Assembly (NCBI RefSeq): GCF_017916255.1
Contig: NZ_CP072827.1
Location: forward strand, 5,791,501-5,855,500
Length of the DNA: 64,000 nucleotides
Direction: 5' to 3'
From: Streptomyces mobaraensis NBRC 13819 = DSM 40847
GTDB lineage: Bacteria; Actinomycetota; Actinomycetes; Streptomycetales; Streptomycetaceae
The position numbers were made by a program, and so were the translations under genes. This document shows, in pieces, positions 16,626 to 26,042 of this stretch (position 1 is the stretch's first letter; each line of letters starts with the position of its first letter). The notes beneath the pieces are model-generated. The model saw only the letters and a list, made by a program, of their open reading frames with translations. It was not told where the DNA came from and searched no databases.

Positions 16626-17256
16626 TTGGGTCCCGAGGGATCGCCAGGCAGTGGGGGATCGCCCGCCTGTTCTGGTCGGGTGGGATGCGAGCGAGGGAGC
16701 CCTGGCGGGGCCCCGACACGCACAGTGGCCCGGCATGTTGTCAAGCGATGAGGAGTGCTCGTGCTGTCCGCACGACATGGGCGTGCGGACAGCACGGCCG
16801 CGTCGGGGCGGCGTCCCCGTCACCGTAGCGTGGTTCGGGACTGTACATGGCCCCCGAAATCCGCTGCGGAGGTGAGGAATTCCCTGGTGGGGATCCCGTG
16901 GCGAGGGCCTCCCATGGACTGCGGGGGGCCATGATCCGGCCCGGGGCGGGAGCCTTGGGGGCGGAATTCGATTGCTGACCTCGCGATCAGGAACGTAGCC
17001 TGGGGTCGCTCACGGAGCTGTCTGCTCCGCTCGTATATGTCACGAGGTGATGACCTATCTCCCAGGCCTGAGAACCGCTTGCTGTGAGGCTTGACCCCCT
17101 GCTCTGTGCAGCAGCGCGCGGTCGTCTCTCAGCAGAGGTCTGCCTTTCGGCCTGGGCGTTGCCATACCCGATTTTCCTGTCGCCGCGCAGTAAGCGGGAC
17201 GGGCATGCCTGGCCTGCCCCTTTCCCCTTGCTGTCCGCCAGAACAGGAACTGTGTC
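16626..17256. other. Intergenic upstream of the MFS pseudogene
   Basis: 631 bp with no supported gene. The part near 16990-17060 (tcacggagctgtctgctccg, tatatgtcacgaggtgatgac) is more AT-rich and may carry the transporter promoter. I see no clear -10/-35 pair. Confidence 0.4.
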
Positions 17257-18692
17257 GTGTCCGCTGACACCAAATCCCTCCCCTCCCGCTCCGCCTCCGC
17301 CGGCGGCCGGCCAGGCGGTGGTCGCACCGTCATGCTGGTCGTCGTCTTGGTCGCGGAGCTGATGAACGCTCTCGACGGCTCCGTCGTCTACACGGCCCTG
17401 CCCGCCATTCAGCACGACACCGGTGCCTCGGGCGCCGCGGTGCAGTGGATTCACGCCGCCTACGCGCTGACCTTCGCCATTGGGCTGGTCACCGGCGGCC
17501 GGCTCGGCGATCTCCACGGCCGCAAGCGGCTCTTCCTCCTGGGGACCGGCGTCTTCACCGCGGCGTCGCTGCTCTGCGGCCTGGCCGGCACACCCGCCGT
17601 GCTGATCGCCGCCCGCTTCGTCCAGGGCGGTGCCGCGGCGGTCATGATTCCCCAGGTCCTGGCCACGCTGCACGTGACCTTCGACGAAGGCTCCCGTGCC
17701 AAGGCGTTCAGCCTCTACGGCACCGTCATGTCGCTGGGCAGCGTCGCCGGACCGGTCCTGGGCGGCGTGCTCACCAGCGCCGACGTCTCCGGCCTCGGAT
17801 GGCGCCCGATCTTCCTGATCAATGTGCCCATCGGCCTGGCGGCCGTGCTCCTCGGCCTGCGGCACCTGCCCGAATCCCGCGACCTCGCCGCCCGGCGCCC
17901 GGACCTCGCGGGCATGCTCCTGGCCGGCTTGGGCCTGCTGCTGATCGCCTACCCGCTCACCGCCGGCGGGGCACACCAGTGGCCCGTCTGGAGCTTCCTC
18001 ATGATGGCCGGGGGATTCCTGACCCTGATGGTCTTCGTGGTCCAGCAGCGGGCCAGGACCGCACGGGGCCGCGACCCACTCGTCGTCCTGGCGTTGTTCA
18101 AGCGCAGGGCGTTCGCCGCGGGGCTGTCCGCGCAGCTCGTCTTCGGTCTGCTGTCCGGGGTGTTCTTCCTGGCGTGGACTCTGTTCATGCAGGACGGGCT
18201 CGGGCTCTCCCCGCGGCAGGCGGCGGCAGGTTTCGTGGTGGCGTCGCTGGGTGAGATGGCCGGGGGGTGGCTGACGATGAGCCTGGCCGGCCGGCACGGC
18301 ACGCCCTGCTGGCCGCGGCCACCCTGTGCGGATACGCGTGGCTGATCGCAGAGCGGAACACCAGCATGTCCCTGGTGTCGACGGTCGCGCCGATGCTGCC
18401 GGTCGGCCCCGGTCTCGGCATGATCGGGGCGGCACTGGCCGACACGACGCTGCGTCAGGTGGACCACGACCACGCCGGCTCCGCGTCCGGGCTGTTCAAC
18501 ACCTCGACCCAGCTCGGCATCGCCCTGGGCACGGCATTGACCTCCGTGGTGTTCTTCGCCCACTCCCCGGCCGGCAGCCATGGCACCACCGTCACTGCCG
18601 CGTTCACCGGAACCCTCTGGTACGTCATCGCAGCCCTGCTGGCGATGTGGGCCCTCACGCTCCTGCTGCCCAAGCGCCACGCCACGGATTAG
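17257..18692 (+). pseudogene. DHA2-type MFS drug transporter, frameshifted
   Basis: From GTG 17257 (AGGAAC upstream) the frame encodes helices 1-10 of a 14-helix MFS exporter. Landmarks are LMNALDGSVVYTALPAI (motif D1), GGRLGDLHGRKR (motif A), GSVAGPVLGG (motif C) and FLINVPIG. Near 18290-18300 the frame is lost (stop at 18343). A second frame, RHALLAAATLCGYAWLIAER to ALTLLLPKRHATD, completes the C-terminal helices to 18692. The break falls in SLAG-R-RHALLAA and needs one base added or two removed. Without correction the protein lacks its last four helices. Confidence 0.7.
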
Positions 18693-18836
18693 AACCGGCC
18701 CTCCGGGGTCCGGACGGCAACGACCGGGCCCCGGGTGCCTCAGGGCGGCCGCCCGGACGTCTGGGTCCGCGCCAACCGGTCCGGACCGCTGCTCTCGCCT
18801 GCCGACACATCTGTCAACGAGGAACAACCGATCCCC

Positions 18837-19442
18837 ATGATTCGCGTGTTGATCACCGATGGCCTGCGCCTCACGCGCGAAGCGCTGTCCGTCGTGGTCG
18901 CGTCCGAACCCGGCATGCAAGTGGTCGCGCAGGTGCCACGAGGCGACGAGATCGCGCCGCAGGCCCTGCGCACCCGCCCGACCGTGGCGCTGCTCGACGC
19001 CCAGCTCCCCGGCCTGGACGGGATCCCGGCCGCGGAACGGCTCAAAGCCGCTCTGCCCCCCTGCCGCGTCGTCATCCTGACCACCCTGGAACGCCCCGGC
19101 ACCTTGCGAACCGCCCTGGAACTGGGAGTCGAAGGATTCCTGAGCAAAGCCGTATCGGTCAAAGAACTGACCGACTCCGTCCGCAAGGTCGCCCGGGGTG
19201 AACGTGTGCTGGACCCACGGCTCGTCACCGACGCCCTGCACACCCCCGACAACCCGCTCAGCGAACGCGACAGGGAACTTCTCCGCCTGGCCGCACATGG
19301 CCACACACCCCCGGAGATTGCCGAGATCCTGCATCTCTCACCCGGGACGGTCCGCAACAATCTGGCCGCCGTCAACCGCAAGGTCGGGGCGCGCAACCGT
19401 ATCGAGGCGATACGCACCGCCACCGCCCTCGGCTGGATCTGA
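18837..19442 (+). CDS. NarL/FixJ-type response regulator (orphan)
   Basis: 201 residues, ATG 18837. The receiver domain (1-115) has the acidic start LITDG, phospho-acceptor Asp in LLDAQLPGLDG (about residue 54), the Thr switch ILTTLE and Lys in LSKAV. It is followed by a LuxR helix-turn-helix (about 137-198: LSERDRELLRLAAHGHTPPE, LSPGTVRNNLAAVNRKVGAR). No histidine kinase is adjacent. It sits 144 bp downstream of the MFS pseudogene on the same strand, suggesting it once controlled or was co-transcribed with it. Full length and free of lesions, unlike its neighbours. Confidence 0.88.
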   Translation: MIRVLITDGLRLTREALSVVVASEPGMQVVAQVPRGDEIAPQALRTRPTVALLDAQLPGLDGIPAAERLKAALPPCRVVILTTLERPGTLRTALELGVEGFLSKAVSVKELTDSVRKVARGERVLDPRLVTDALHTPDNPLSERDRELLRLAAHGHTPPEIAEILHLSPGTVRNNLAAVNRKVGARNRIEAIRTATALGWI

Positions 19443-19495
19443 CCGGACCGGCCTTCGCCACCGCGCCCTCGGGTGCAATATGCACAGACGACGCC

Positions 19496-19527
19496 GGACA
19501 GCGATGGTGTGAACACCGTCGCTGTCC
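19496..19527. terminator. Hairpin downstream of the response regulator
   Basis: GGACAGCGATGGTGT (19496-19510) and ACACCGTCGCTGTCC (19513-19527) pair over 15 bp with one mismatch and a 2-base centre. It lies 54 bp after the regulator's stop and could act as a bidirectional terminator with the convergent pth gene. There is no U-run. Confidence 0.5.
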
Positions 19528-19722
19528 TCATAGACGGACTGATACTCCAGCAGGATCCCGGGTCCCGGCCGCATCCCTGGAAGGCGCCGAGTGCGAAGCT
19601 GCGGGCCCCGCGTTCGCGCGGCGTAGGGGCTCCACGTCGGTCAGACCTACGTGCCGAGAACGACGCCTCGGTCGTCGCCGCGCGCCCCCCTGCTCCCGCG
19701 TTCGAACGCACGGGCAGGCCCT

Positions 19723-19805
19723 CTACGGATGCCGCAGGCGTCCGACCGGGCAGTAGCGCTCGCCGCCTTCAACTGCAAGAGTCAGCCCAGGGGCGATCTC
19801 CGTGA
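19723..19805 (-). repeat. Intact pth 3' end (right direct repeat)
   Basis: Right partner of 10644-10726; 71 of 75 positions agree between 19731-19805 and 10652-10726. Here it is the native C-terminus of the hydrolase. Integrative elements that target a gene's 3' end leave this arrangement, but no integrase is visible between the copies. Confidence 0.8.
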
Positions 19806-20451
19806 AGCCGGCGTCGCGGACGAGTGGCAGGTCGCTGGAGGTCAGTTCCGTCCAGCGGGTGGGGGTGGCAGTGCGGACGGAGAGGGGGAAACCGTCCTCG
19901 CGCCACGCCTTGCGGGCCGTGTCGTCCAGGCGCCACCAGGCGAGCTGGGCGCCGTGTCCGGCCTGGGCCATGGTCTTGCCCGCGGACATCTCCAGGCCGG
20001 GGTTCAGCCAGAGCACCGGCCCGTCCGGGTCGGCGGGGCCGGGCGGGGCCGGGTCGTCCAGGTCGGTGCCCGACACCTGGAGCTTCACCAGCTCCGGCGG
20101 CCAGCCGTCGAGCGGGACCGGCGGGAAGACCCGTACCTCCGCCGTCCCGCCCGTCACCGTGATGCCGGGCAGGGCCGAGGCCCGGCGCCACTCCGCGCCC
20201 CGGGCCCGGCGGACGACCTTGCGGATGCGGGCGTCCTGCCAGTCCCGTACGGCTTCGGCCCACTCGCCGTCACCGGTGGAGCGCTCGTCCGACAGCAGGA
20301 CGAGCACCGCGCGGGCCGCCGTCTCCAGGGCGTCGGTACGGGCCGGCGGGGCGGCCTTCTCGATCCGCACCACCAGCGGCAGGACGAACTGCGGCGCGGT
20401 GTCGCGGGGGTCGCTGGAATCGGCCGGGATGCCGGCTTCGGAGCTGGTCAC
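19723..20451 (-). CDS. PTH2-type peptidyl-tRNA hydrolase family protein
   Basis: 242 residues from GTG 20451. The C-terminal half carries the PTH2 hallmark GKTMAQAGHGAQLAWWRLDD (about 150-169) with a preceding LWLNPGLEMSAGKT, then VRTATPTRWTELTSSDLPLV and RDAGFTEIAPG at the end. These enzymes free tRNA from prematurely released peptides. The roughly 100-residue N-terminal extension with VRIEKAAPPARTDALETAAR is common in Streptomyces members. The gene is intact, while its last 25 codons also occur as a displaced copy at 10.65 kb. It therefore forms the right border of the disturbed region. Confidence 0.85.
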   Translation of the reverse strand: MTSSEAGIPADSSDPRDTAPQFVLPLVVRIEKAAPPARTDALETAARAVLVLLSDERSTGDGEWAEAVRDWQDARIRKVVRRARGAEWRRASALPGITVTGGTAEVRVFPPVPLDGWPPELVKLQVSGTDLDDPAPPGPADPDGPVLWLNPGLEMSAGKTMAQAGHGAQLAWWRLDDTARKAWREDGFPLSVRTATPTRWTELTSSDLPLVRDAGFTEIAPGLTLAVEGGERYCPVGRLRHP

Positions 20452-20530
20452 GGACCCAGTCTGCCAGCCGCCCGGCCGGAGCCCCGGGCCGCTATGGTGA
20501 TCCGGGGAATCGGGGAGGGGTGGGGATCCT

Positions 20531-21370
20531 GTGGAACTCCGGGACGTCGGCCGCCGGTACGGCGTGCGCGGCCGGTGGGTGCTCAAGGACGTCGCACTGC
20601 GGGTGCCGCGCGGCACGCTGCTGAGGATCGAGGGCGGCAACGGCAGCGGCAAGTCGACGCTGCTGCGGCTGCTGGCCGGCATCGACGCCCCCAGCGCCGG
20701 ACGGATCACCGGCCGGCCCCGCACCGCGTACGTCCCCGAGCGCTTCCCCGCGGCGCTGCCGCTCACCGCCCTCGGCTACCTCACCCGCCTCGGCCGCGTC
20801 CACGGCCTCGGCCGGCGGGCGGCCGACCGCGCCGCCCGGGACTGGCTCGAACGCTTCGACGCCGGGCGGTACGCCCGCACGCCGCTGCGGGAGCTGTCCA
20901 AGGGCACGGCCCAGAAGGTCGCCGTCGCGCAGGGCCTGGTCGGCGCGCCCGAGCTGCTCGTCCTCGACGAGGCGTGGACCGGTCTGGACGGCGCGTCCCG
21001 GCGCGTCCTCGACCGGGCCGTGCTCGAGCGCGTCGCCGGCGGGGGTGCCGTCGTGTTCGTGGACCACGATCCGCGCCGGCTGGCGGGGGAGTGCGGCGCG
21101 GTCCACCGGGTGGAGGGCGGACGGCTCGTGGACGGGTCCGCGGGCCCTCGGGCCCGTACCGAACGGGTCCGCGTCGAGGCGGAGGGCACCGGTCCGCTGC
21201 CGGAGCGGCTGCCCGGCGACCCGGCCCGGGAACGGCTCACCGGCGCCGTCCGGCTCACCGTCGCCACCGCCGACTCCGACGCGCTGCTCCACGCCCTGCT
21301 CACCACCGCACCGCCCTGGCACATCCGCTCGGTGACCGCCGTGCCCGCCCCGGAGGAACCGCACCGATGA
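20531..21370 (+). CDS. ABC transporter ATP-binding protein
   Basis: 279 residues from GTG 20531. Walker A GGNGSGKST (about 35-43), signature-like LSKGTAQKVAVAQGL (LSGGQ replaced by LSKGT, as in CcmA-like and some exporter ATPases), Walker B LLVLDEAWTGLD, and switch His in VFVDHDPRR. After about residue 205 there is a 70-residue extension. Overlaps the next gene by 4 bp (ATGA), implying translational coupling with the membrane partner. Likely an exporter; cargo not deducible. Confidence 0.88.
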   Translation: MELRDVGRRYGVRGRWVLKDVALRVPRGTLLRIEGGNGSGKSTLLRLLAGIDAPSAGRITGRPRTAYVPERFPAALPLTALGYLTRLGRVHGLGRRAADRAARDWLERFDAGRYARTPLRELSKGTAQKVAVAQGLVGAPELLVLDEAWTGLDGASRRVLDRAVLERVAGGGAVVFVDHDPRRLAGECGAVHRVEGGRLVDGSAGPRARTERVRVEAEGTGPLPERLPGDPARERLTGAVRLTVATADSDALLHALLTTAPPWHIRSVTAVPAPEEPHR

Positions 21371-22032
21371 CCGCCCTGCTGCGCTACCAGGCCGCGCTGC
21401 TCCTCCGCTCCCACCGCTGGCTGCCGCCGGTGCTGCTCTACGCCGCCCTCTTCGCGGTCGGGGTACGGCCCGGGGAGCCGGTCCTCGACTCCTTCGGCCT
21501 CGCCGCGGGCCTCCTGCTGCCGGTGGCCGCCTGGCTGGTACGCGTCTGCGTCACCAACGAGCCGGACGCCGCCAGGGACTGCGCCGCCGCGGCGGCGCGG
21601 CCGTGGCGCGTCCACCTGGCCGGGCTGCTGACCGGCCTGGGGGCCTCGCTCGTCCTGGCCGCCGCCGGGACCGCCGTCGTGGCGCTGATATCGGATCCGC
21701 ACAGCTCCCGCGGGCGGGTGGCCGTCCCGCAGGCACCGGCCGTCGGCGCGGGGCTCACGGCCGCCGTGAGCTGCGCCCTGCTCGGCACGGCCGTCGGCGC
21801 CCTCTGCAACCGGCCGCTGCTGCGCAGCGCGGCCCGGTCCGTACCGGCCACCGTGCTCGCCGTGTTCCTGGTGCTGCTCCCCGGTGGCTCGCCCGCCAAC
21901 GCCGCCGTCACCGAGCTGGTCAGCGCCTCGCGCAGCGGCGCGGTGAGCTGGCCGCTGCTGCCGCTGGCCGTCGCGGCGGTGTTCGCGGCGGGGGCGGCGG
22001 CGGTGGCCTGCGCGCTGAGCTCGCGGCGGTGA
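21367..22032 (+). CDS. ABC transporter membrane subunit
   Basis: 221 residues, almost entirely hydrophobic, with six predicted helices (for example LPPVLLYAALFAVGV, FGLAAGLLLPVAAWLV, LLTGLGASLVLAAAGTAVVA, VGAGLTAAVSCALLGTAVGA, VPATVLAVFLVLLPG, LLPLAVAAVFAAGAAAVAC). Start codon overlaps the stop of the ATPase. The layout matches ABC-2-like permeases with no large loops. It should form the channel part of the exporter with the upstream ATPase. Confidence 0.8.
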   Translation: MTALLRYQAALLLRSHRWLPPVLLYAALFAVGVRPGEPVLDSFGLAAGLLLPVAAWLVRVCVTNEPDAARDCAAAAARPWRVHLAGLLTGLGASLVLAAAGTAVVALISDPHSSRGRVAVPQAPAVGAGLTAAVSCALLGTAVGALCNRPLLRSAARSVPATVLAVFLVLLPGGSPANAAVTELVSASRSGAVSWPLLPLAVAAVFAAGAAAVACALSSRR

Positions 22033-22057
22033 CCCGGCCGTTGTGCGGGGCTCCGGG

Positions 22058-22906
22058 TCAGCCGCCGGCGATCAGGTCGGACACCCGGACGAACTCGTAG
22101 CCGCGCTCCCGGAGCCGCGGGACGATCGTCCGGACGGCCGCCTCCGTGGCCGGGGCCGCGCTGCGGGTGCAGTGCATCACCACGACCGAACCCGGCCGCG
22201 CCTTCGCCAGCACCTCGTCCGCCACCGGCCCGGGCCGCTTGGCGAACGCGTCGCCGCTTATCACGTCCCACTGCACGGCCGTCACCTTCGCCGGGCCCAA
22301 CTCCCTGAGCACGGACGGGTTGTGACACCCGCCCGGGAAGCGGAAGTACGGCACCGTCCGCTCGACCCCCGCGCGCCGGAACGCGGCGAACGCCTTCTCC
22401 ACGTCCGCCCGCGCCCCGCCCTTCACCGGCGGGAGGCCGTAGCACGGTGTGGCGAACGCGTGGTGGCTGTACGAGTGGTTGGCGACCTCGAAGAGCGGAT
22501 CGGCGCCGATCGACCGGGCCTGGTCCGGGTACTGCTCGGCCCATCTGCCGGTCATGAAGAGCGTGGCGGGCACTTTGAGGCGGCGGAGGGTGGCGATGAG
22601 GGCGGGGTTGTCGAAGTGTTCGCCGCGGGCGGCGCGGGGGCCTTGGTCGGACGTCATGTCGGCGTCGAAGGTGAGGGCTATGTGTTTGCCGTGGTCGCGG
22701 CGGCCGTGTGAGAAGAGGGGGGCTGCGCCGGCTTTGCCTGGGGGGAGCGTCGGGGCGGATGTGGGTGAGGGTTTTGCCGGTGCGGCTGCGGCGGCCGGCT
22801 TGTTGCCGGGGGTGGCGGCCTGCGTCGTGCCTTCACCGCCGCCGCAGGCGGTTGCGCAGCAGAGGAGGGCCAGGGCGGGGGCGAGGGCGCGGGATATGCG
22901 GGGCAC
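22058..22906 (-). CDS. Polysaccharide deacetylase (NodB domain) lipoprotein
   Basis: 282 residues from GTG 22906. A signal peptide with a lipobox-like end (LALLCCATAC-GGG) suggests lipidation near residue 21; an Ala/Pro linker follows to about 65. The NodB catalytic domain has the Asp-Asp-type first motif in HIALTFDADMT, the metal-binding His pair in NHSYSHH, FRFPGGCHNPSVL and a final VVVMHC. It is probably an exported, membrane-tethered enzyme acting on cell-wall or exopolysaccharide N-acetyl groups. Its promoter region is occupied by the large palindromic repeat. Confidence 0.85.
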   Translation of the reverse strand: MPRISRALAPALALLCCATACGGGEGTTQAATPGNKPAAAAAPAKPSPTSAPTLPPGKAGAAPLFSHGRRDHGKHIALTFDADMTSDQGPRAARGEHFDNPALIATLRRLKVPATLFMTGRWAEQYPDQARSIGADPLFEVANHSYSHHAFATPCYGLPPVKGGARADVEKAFAAFRRAGVERTVPYFRFPGGCHNPSVLRELGPAKVTAVQWDVISGDAFAKRPGPVADEVLAKARPGSVVVMHCTRSAAPATEAAVRTIVPRLRERGYEFVRVSDLIAGG

Positions 22907-22930
22907 GGTGGGACGTTACCCCGGTGGGGT

Positions 22931-23130
22931 GTGCCCCGGTCCCGCCCTTTCACCGTTTCTTGCGGGGGCAAGCCCCCGCACCCCCTGAAACCGCGCTCCG
23001 CGCGGTTGTCCTCAAGCGCCGGACGGGCTGATTCAGCCCGTCCGGCGCTTGAGGACGAGCGGCGAAGCCGCGAAAGGGGGGTCTGGGGGCGCAGCCCCCA
23101 GGAAACGGTGAAAGGGCGGGACCGGGGCAC
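22931..23130. repeat. Nested-palindrome intergenic repeat, full copy 1
   Basis: Outer arms 22931-22959 and 23102-23130 are perfect 29-bp inverted repeats. Inside lie several small hairpins: TGCGGGGGC-aa-GCCCCCGCA, CCGCG-ctc-CGCGG, GCGGC-gaa-GCCGC and CTGGGGGC-gca-GCCCCCAG. The centre is a perfect 24-bp palindrome (23008-23031 / 23033-23056, one central T). It fills the gap between zapE and the deacetylase. Related copies are at 29901-30003 (half) and 61274-61510. Confidence 0.9.
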
Positions 23131-23139
23131 CCCACCCCC

Positions 23140-24231
23140 TCAGCCGTCCGCCAAGGACTTCGCGTCGCGCGCCAGCGCCGTGAGGCGGGAGATGGCGCGG
23201 AAGTACTTCTTCCGGTAGCCCCCGGCCAGCATCTCCTCGCTGAAGAGCCGGTCGAACGGCCGCCCGGACGCGAGCACCGGTACCTCCCGGTCGTACAGCC
23301 GGTCGGCGAGCACGACGAGTCGCAGGGCCGTCGACTGGTCCGGCACCGGTTCGACGCCGGTGAGGCAGACCGCGCGGACGCCGTCGCAGAGGGCGCCGTA
23401 GCGGCTCGGGTGGACCTGGGAGAGGTGCCGGAGGAGGGCGGGGAAGTCGTCCAGCGAGGCGCCGTCCACCGAGTAGGCCACCCGCTTGACGGTCTCGTCG
23501 TCGAAGGGGGCCGGTGCCTCGGGGAGGCCCCGGTGGCGGTAGTCCTCGCCGTCGATGCGCAGGGCGCGGAAGTGGGCCGAGAGGCCCTGGATCTCGCGGA
23601 GGAAGTCGGCGGCGGCGAACCGGCCCTCGCCGAGCTTGCCGGGCAGCGTGTTGGAGGTCGCGGCGAGCGCGACGCCCTGTTCGACGAGCTTGCCGAGCAG
23701 GGTGGAGACGAGGACGGTGTCGCCCGGGTCGTCCAGTTCGAACTCGTCGATGCAGAGCAGCTCGTGGCCGCCGAGCGTGCGGACGGTCTGCTGGAAGCCG
23801 AGGGCACCGACCAGGTTCGTCAGCTCGACGAAGGTGCCGAACGCCTTCCGTTCCGGGGCGGCCGGTGCCGCGTGCCAGAGGGAGGCCAGCAGGTGCGTCT
23901 TGCCGACGCCGTAGCCGCCGTCGAGGTAGACGCCGCGCGGTCCGGCCGGGGCGGGCTTGGCCTCCCGCCGGAACCAGCGCTTCCGGCCGCTGCCGGCGGC
24001 CGGGGAGCCGAGCCCGGCCGCGAAGCCGGACAGCACCCGGACGGCCTCGGTCTGGCTGGGCTGGTTCGGGTCCGGTATGTAGGTGTCGAACCGCACCGCG
24101 TCGAAGCGCGGCGGCGGCACCATCTCGGCGACCAGGCGCTCGGCCGGGACGTGCGGGGTGCGCGAGGTGAGCGCGACGGGCTGCTCGCCCGTCGGGCGGG
24201 GTTCTGGGGATGCTGCGGTGGAGGACGACAC
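23140..24231 (-). CDS. zapE: ZapE / AFG1-like cell division ATPase
   Basis: 363 residues from GTG 24231 with GGAGAG 5 bases upstream. P-loop GVYLDGGYGVGKTHLLASLW, Walker B LLCIDEFELDD and a downstream LAATSNTLPGKL are the signature of the AFG1/ZapE AAA-like ATPases. FDTYIPDPNQPSQTEAVRVL is the conserved N-terminal block. In bacteria ZapE associates with the FtsZ ring; in mitochondria AFG1 handles respiratory proteins. Divergent from the RibD-like gene at 24328, sharing a 96-bp promoter region. Confidence 0.88.
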   Translation of the reverse strand: MSSSTAASPEPRPTGEQPVALTSRTPHVPAERLVAEMVPPPRFDAVRFDTYIPDPNQPSQTEAVRVLSGFAAGLGSPAAGSGRKRWFRREAKPAPAGPRGVYLDGGYGVGKTHLLASLWHAAPAAPERKAFGTFVELTNLVGALGFQQTVRTLGGHELLCIDEFELDDPGDTVLVSTLLGKLVEQGVALAATSNTLPGKLGEGRFAAADFLREIQGLSAHFRALRIDGEDYRHRGLPEAPAPFDDETVKRVAYSVDGASLDDFPALLRHLSQVHPSRYGALCDGVRAVCLTGVEPVPDQSTALRLVVLADRLYDREVPVLASGRPFDRLFSEEMLAGGYRKKYFRAISRLTALARDAKSLADG

Positions 24232-24327
24232 AACTCTCCAGGGTAGTTCGCCGCCGCGTGCGGGGTGGCCGGGGGCGGAGCGAGGCATGTCACACCGGGG
24301 GCGGCGAGGCGTGTCACACTGCGGCCC

Positions 24328-25155
24328 ATGCGACGCCTGTTCCCCTCGCCCACCGCCCCCGCCGACCTCCAGGACCGCGAATGGGGGCTCGACGAACTGG
24401 CCGACCTCTACGCCTACCCCGGGGCCGTCGCGGACGGGCGTCCCTGGCTGCGCGCCAACATGGTCTCGTCCCTCGACGGCGCCGCCCACCACGAGGGCCG
24501 CTCACAGCCGCTGTCCTCCGCCGCCGACATGCGGATCTTCGGTACGCTGCGCGCGCTCGCCGACGCCGTCGTGGTCGGCGCCGAGACCGTACGGCAGGAG
24601 GGCTACCGCCCGGCGCGCGTCCGCGAGGCGTTCGCCGCCCGGCGCGCCGCGCTCGGCCAGTCCCCGGCGCCGGTGATCGCGGTGGTGAGCGCCGGGCTCG
24701 ACCTGGACTTCGCGCTGCCGCTGTTCGCCGAGCCGCTGGTGCCGACCCTGGTGCTGACCGGCGAGGCGGCCCCCGCCGAGCGGCGGGACGCGGCCGCCGC
24801 GGCGGGCGTGGAGGTCGTCGTGGCCGGCGAGGGGAGGACGGTGGACGTGGCGCGCGTACCGGAGCTGCTGGCCGCCCGCGGGATGACACGGCTGCTGACG
24901 GAGGGCGGGCCGCGGCTGCTCGGGCAGTTCACGGCGGCCGGGGTGCTGGACGAGCTGTGCCTCTCGCTCGCCCCGATGGTCGCGGCCGGGGTCGCGCCGC
25001 GGATCGCCGGCGGGCCCCCGCTGGAGGTGCCGCGGCGGTTCGCGCTGGCGTCGGTGCTGGAGCAGGACGGGTTCCTGTTCACCCGGTACCGGAGGGGGAC
25101 GGGTGGGCCGGCGGCGGGTGCCGCGGCGGCCGGGGCCGGAGGAATCGGCATCTGA
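24328..25155 (+). CDS. RibD C-terminal-like pyrimidine reductase family protein
   Basis: 275 residues, ATG 24328. DHFR-fold reductase landmarks: RANMVSSLDGAAHHEGRSQPL (substrate loop), ADAVVVGAETVRQEGYRPAR, PAPVIAVVS, MTRLLTEGGPRLLGQFTAAG, DELCLSLAPMVAAG. The family includes 5-amino-6-(5-phosphoribosylamino)uracil reductases of riboflavin synthesis. As a stand-alone protein lacking the deaminase half, it may reduce a related pterin or pyrimidine. A Gly/Ala-rich tail (about 255-275) is dispensable-looking. Confidence 0.82.
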   Translation: MRRLFPSPTAPADLQDREWGLDELADLYAYPGAVADGRPWLRANMVSSLDGAAHHEGRSQPLSSAADMRIFGTLRALADAVVVGAETVRQEGYRPARVREAFAARRAALGQSPAPVIAVVSAGLDLDFALPLFAEPLVPTLVLTGEAAPAERRDAAAAAGVEVVVAGEGRTVDVARVPELLAARGMTRLLTEGGPRLLGQFTAAGVLDELCLSLAPMVAAGVAPRIAGGPPLEVPRRFALASVLEQDGFLFTRYRRGTGGPAAGAAAAGAGGIGI

Positions 25156-25313
25156 CAATCGGCGGAATCCCCTGTTCCGCTTATCGTCCGACGGGCAGAA
25201 TTGTGTCGGACGCTCCCCCGGGGGCACGGGTTCGAAACAGCGGGCTCCGAGGGAGCACGCGCAGGATGGTTTCTGTGTGGGCCCGGGGCCCACGGAGGAG
25301 AAGGGCGCCGACC

Positions 25314-25811
25314 GTGTTCACGAGCGTATTGATGATCGAGCAGCCGCTGTCCGCGACGGACGTCGACTTCGTCACCGGCCTGCACGACGAGGAGATGTCC
25401 TTCGTCGTCCTGATGCAGCCCAGAGGCGCCGAGGACCGGCTGCTGCGCGCCATCGACGACGTCGCCCTGGGCGAGCTGGAACAGGCCGTCCACGAGGCGG
25501 ACGAGCCCGAGGGCGAGGCCGCGCTGCGGCCCGCCGCCCTCGCGCTGGAGCACTCCCTGCGCCTCCTGCGGGGGGCCGGCAGCGAGGCGGTCGGCCAGAT
25601 CATCGACGATCATCCGCTGGACCTGCTCCGTTCCGTCGTCGAGCAGACCCACGCCGACGAGGTGATCGTGCTGACCGCACCCCACCTCGTCGAGGAGTTC
25701 TTCCACCGCGACTGGGCCTCGCGCGCCCGCCACAAGGTCGGCGTGCCGGTCCTCAAGCTGTACGCGCACGCCGACGCGGACGAGGAGCGGTCCGCGGCCG
25801 ACGTGGAGTAG
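25314..25811 (+). CDS. Conserved actinomycete protein of unknown function (USP-like C-terminus)
   Basis: 165 residues from GTG 25314 (VFTSVLMIEQPLSATDVDFV). A GGAGGAG box lies 13 bases upstream, longer than usual. The N-terminal half has VTGLHDEEMSFVVLMQPRG and an acidic helical middle. The end, THADEVIVLTAPHLVEEFFH and GVPVLKLYAH, resembles the beta-alpha-beta of universal stress proteins. Such proteins are sometimes labelled indole-3-glycerol phosphate synthase in databases; I see no TIM-barrel motifs that support that. Function unknown. Confidence 0.7.
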   Translation: MFTSVLMIEQPLSATDVDFVTGLHDEEMSFVVLMQPRGAEDRLLRAIDDVALGELEQAVHEADEPEGEAALRPAALALEHSLRLLRGAGSEAVGQIIDDHPLDLLRSVVEQTHADEVIVLTAPHLVEEFFHRDWASRARHKVGVPVLKLYAHADADEERSAADVE

Positions 25812-26042
25812 ACCCTGGACGTCAAACGGGGCCGCCCGCCCGCGGCCATCCGGACAGGTGAGTTTGCCGCCGGACGGGCTGACCCCTCAGCCCGTGGGGG
25901 GGTGCCCGCTCCGGGGGACGGGGGCACCCCACCCGGCCGGAGGCCGCCCCGCCCGCACCGGGTGCGAGAATCGGCGCAGTCAGAAGTCCCCGGACCCCCG
26001 GGGACGGAGCAGCAGCCGAGAACGACCCAGGGAGCACCGCAC

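Noticed and set aside
25314..25811. Indole-3-glycerol phosphate synthase
   Set aside because: This label is attached to similar proteins, but no TIM-barrel phosphate-binding motif is seen and the protein is too short.
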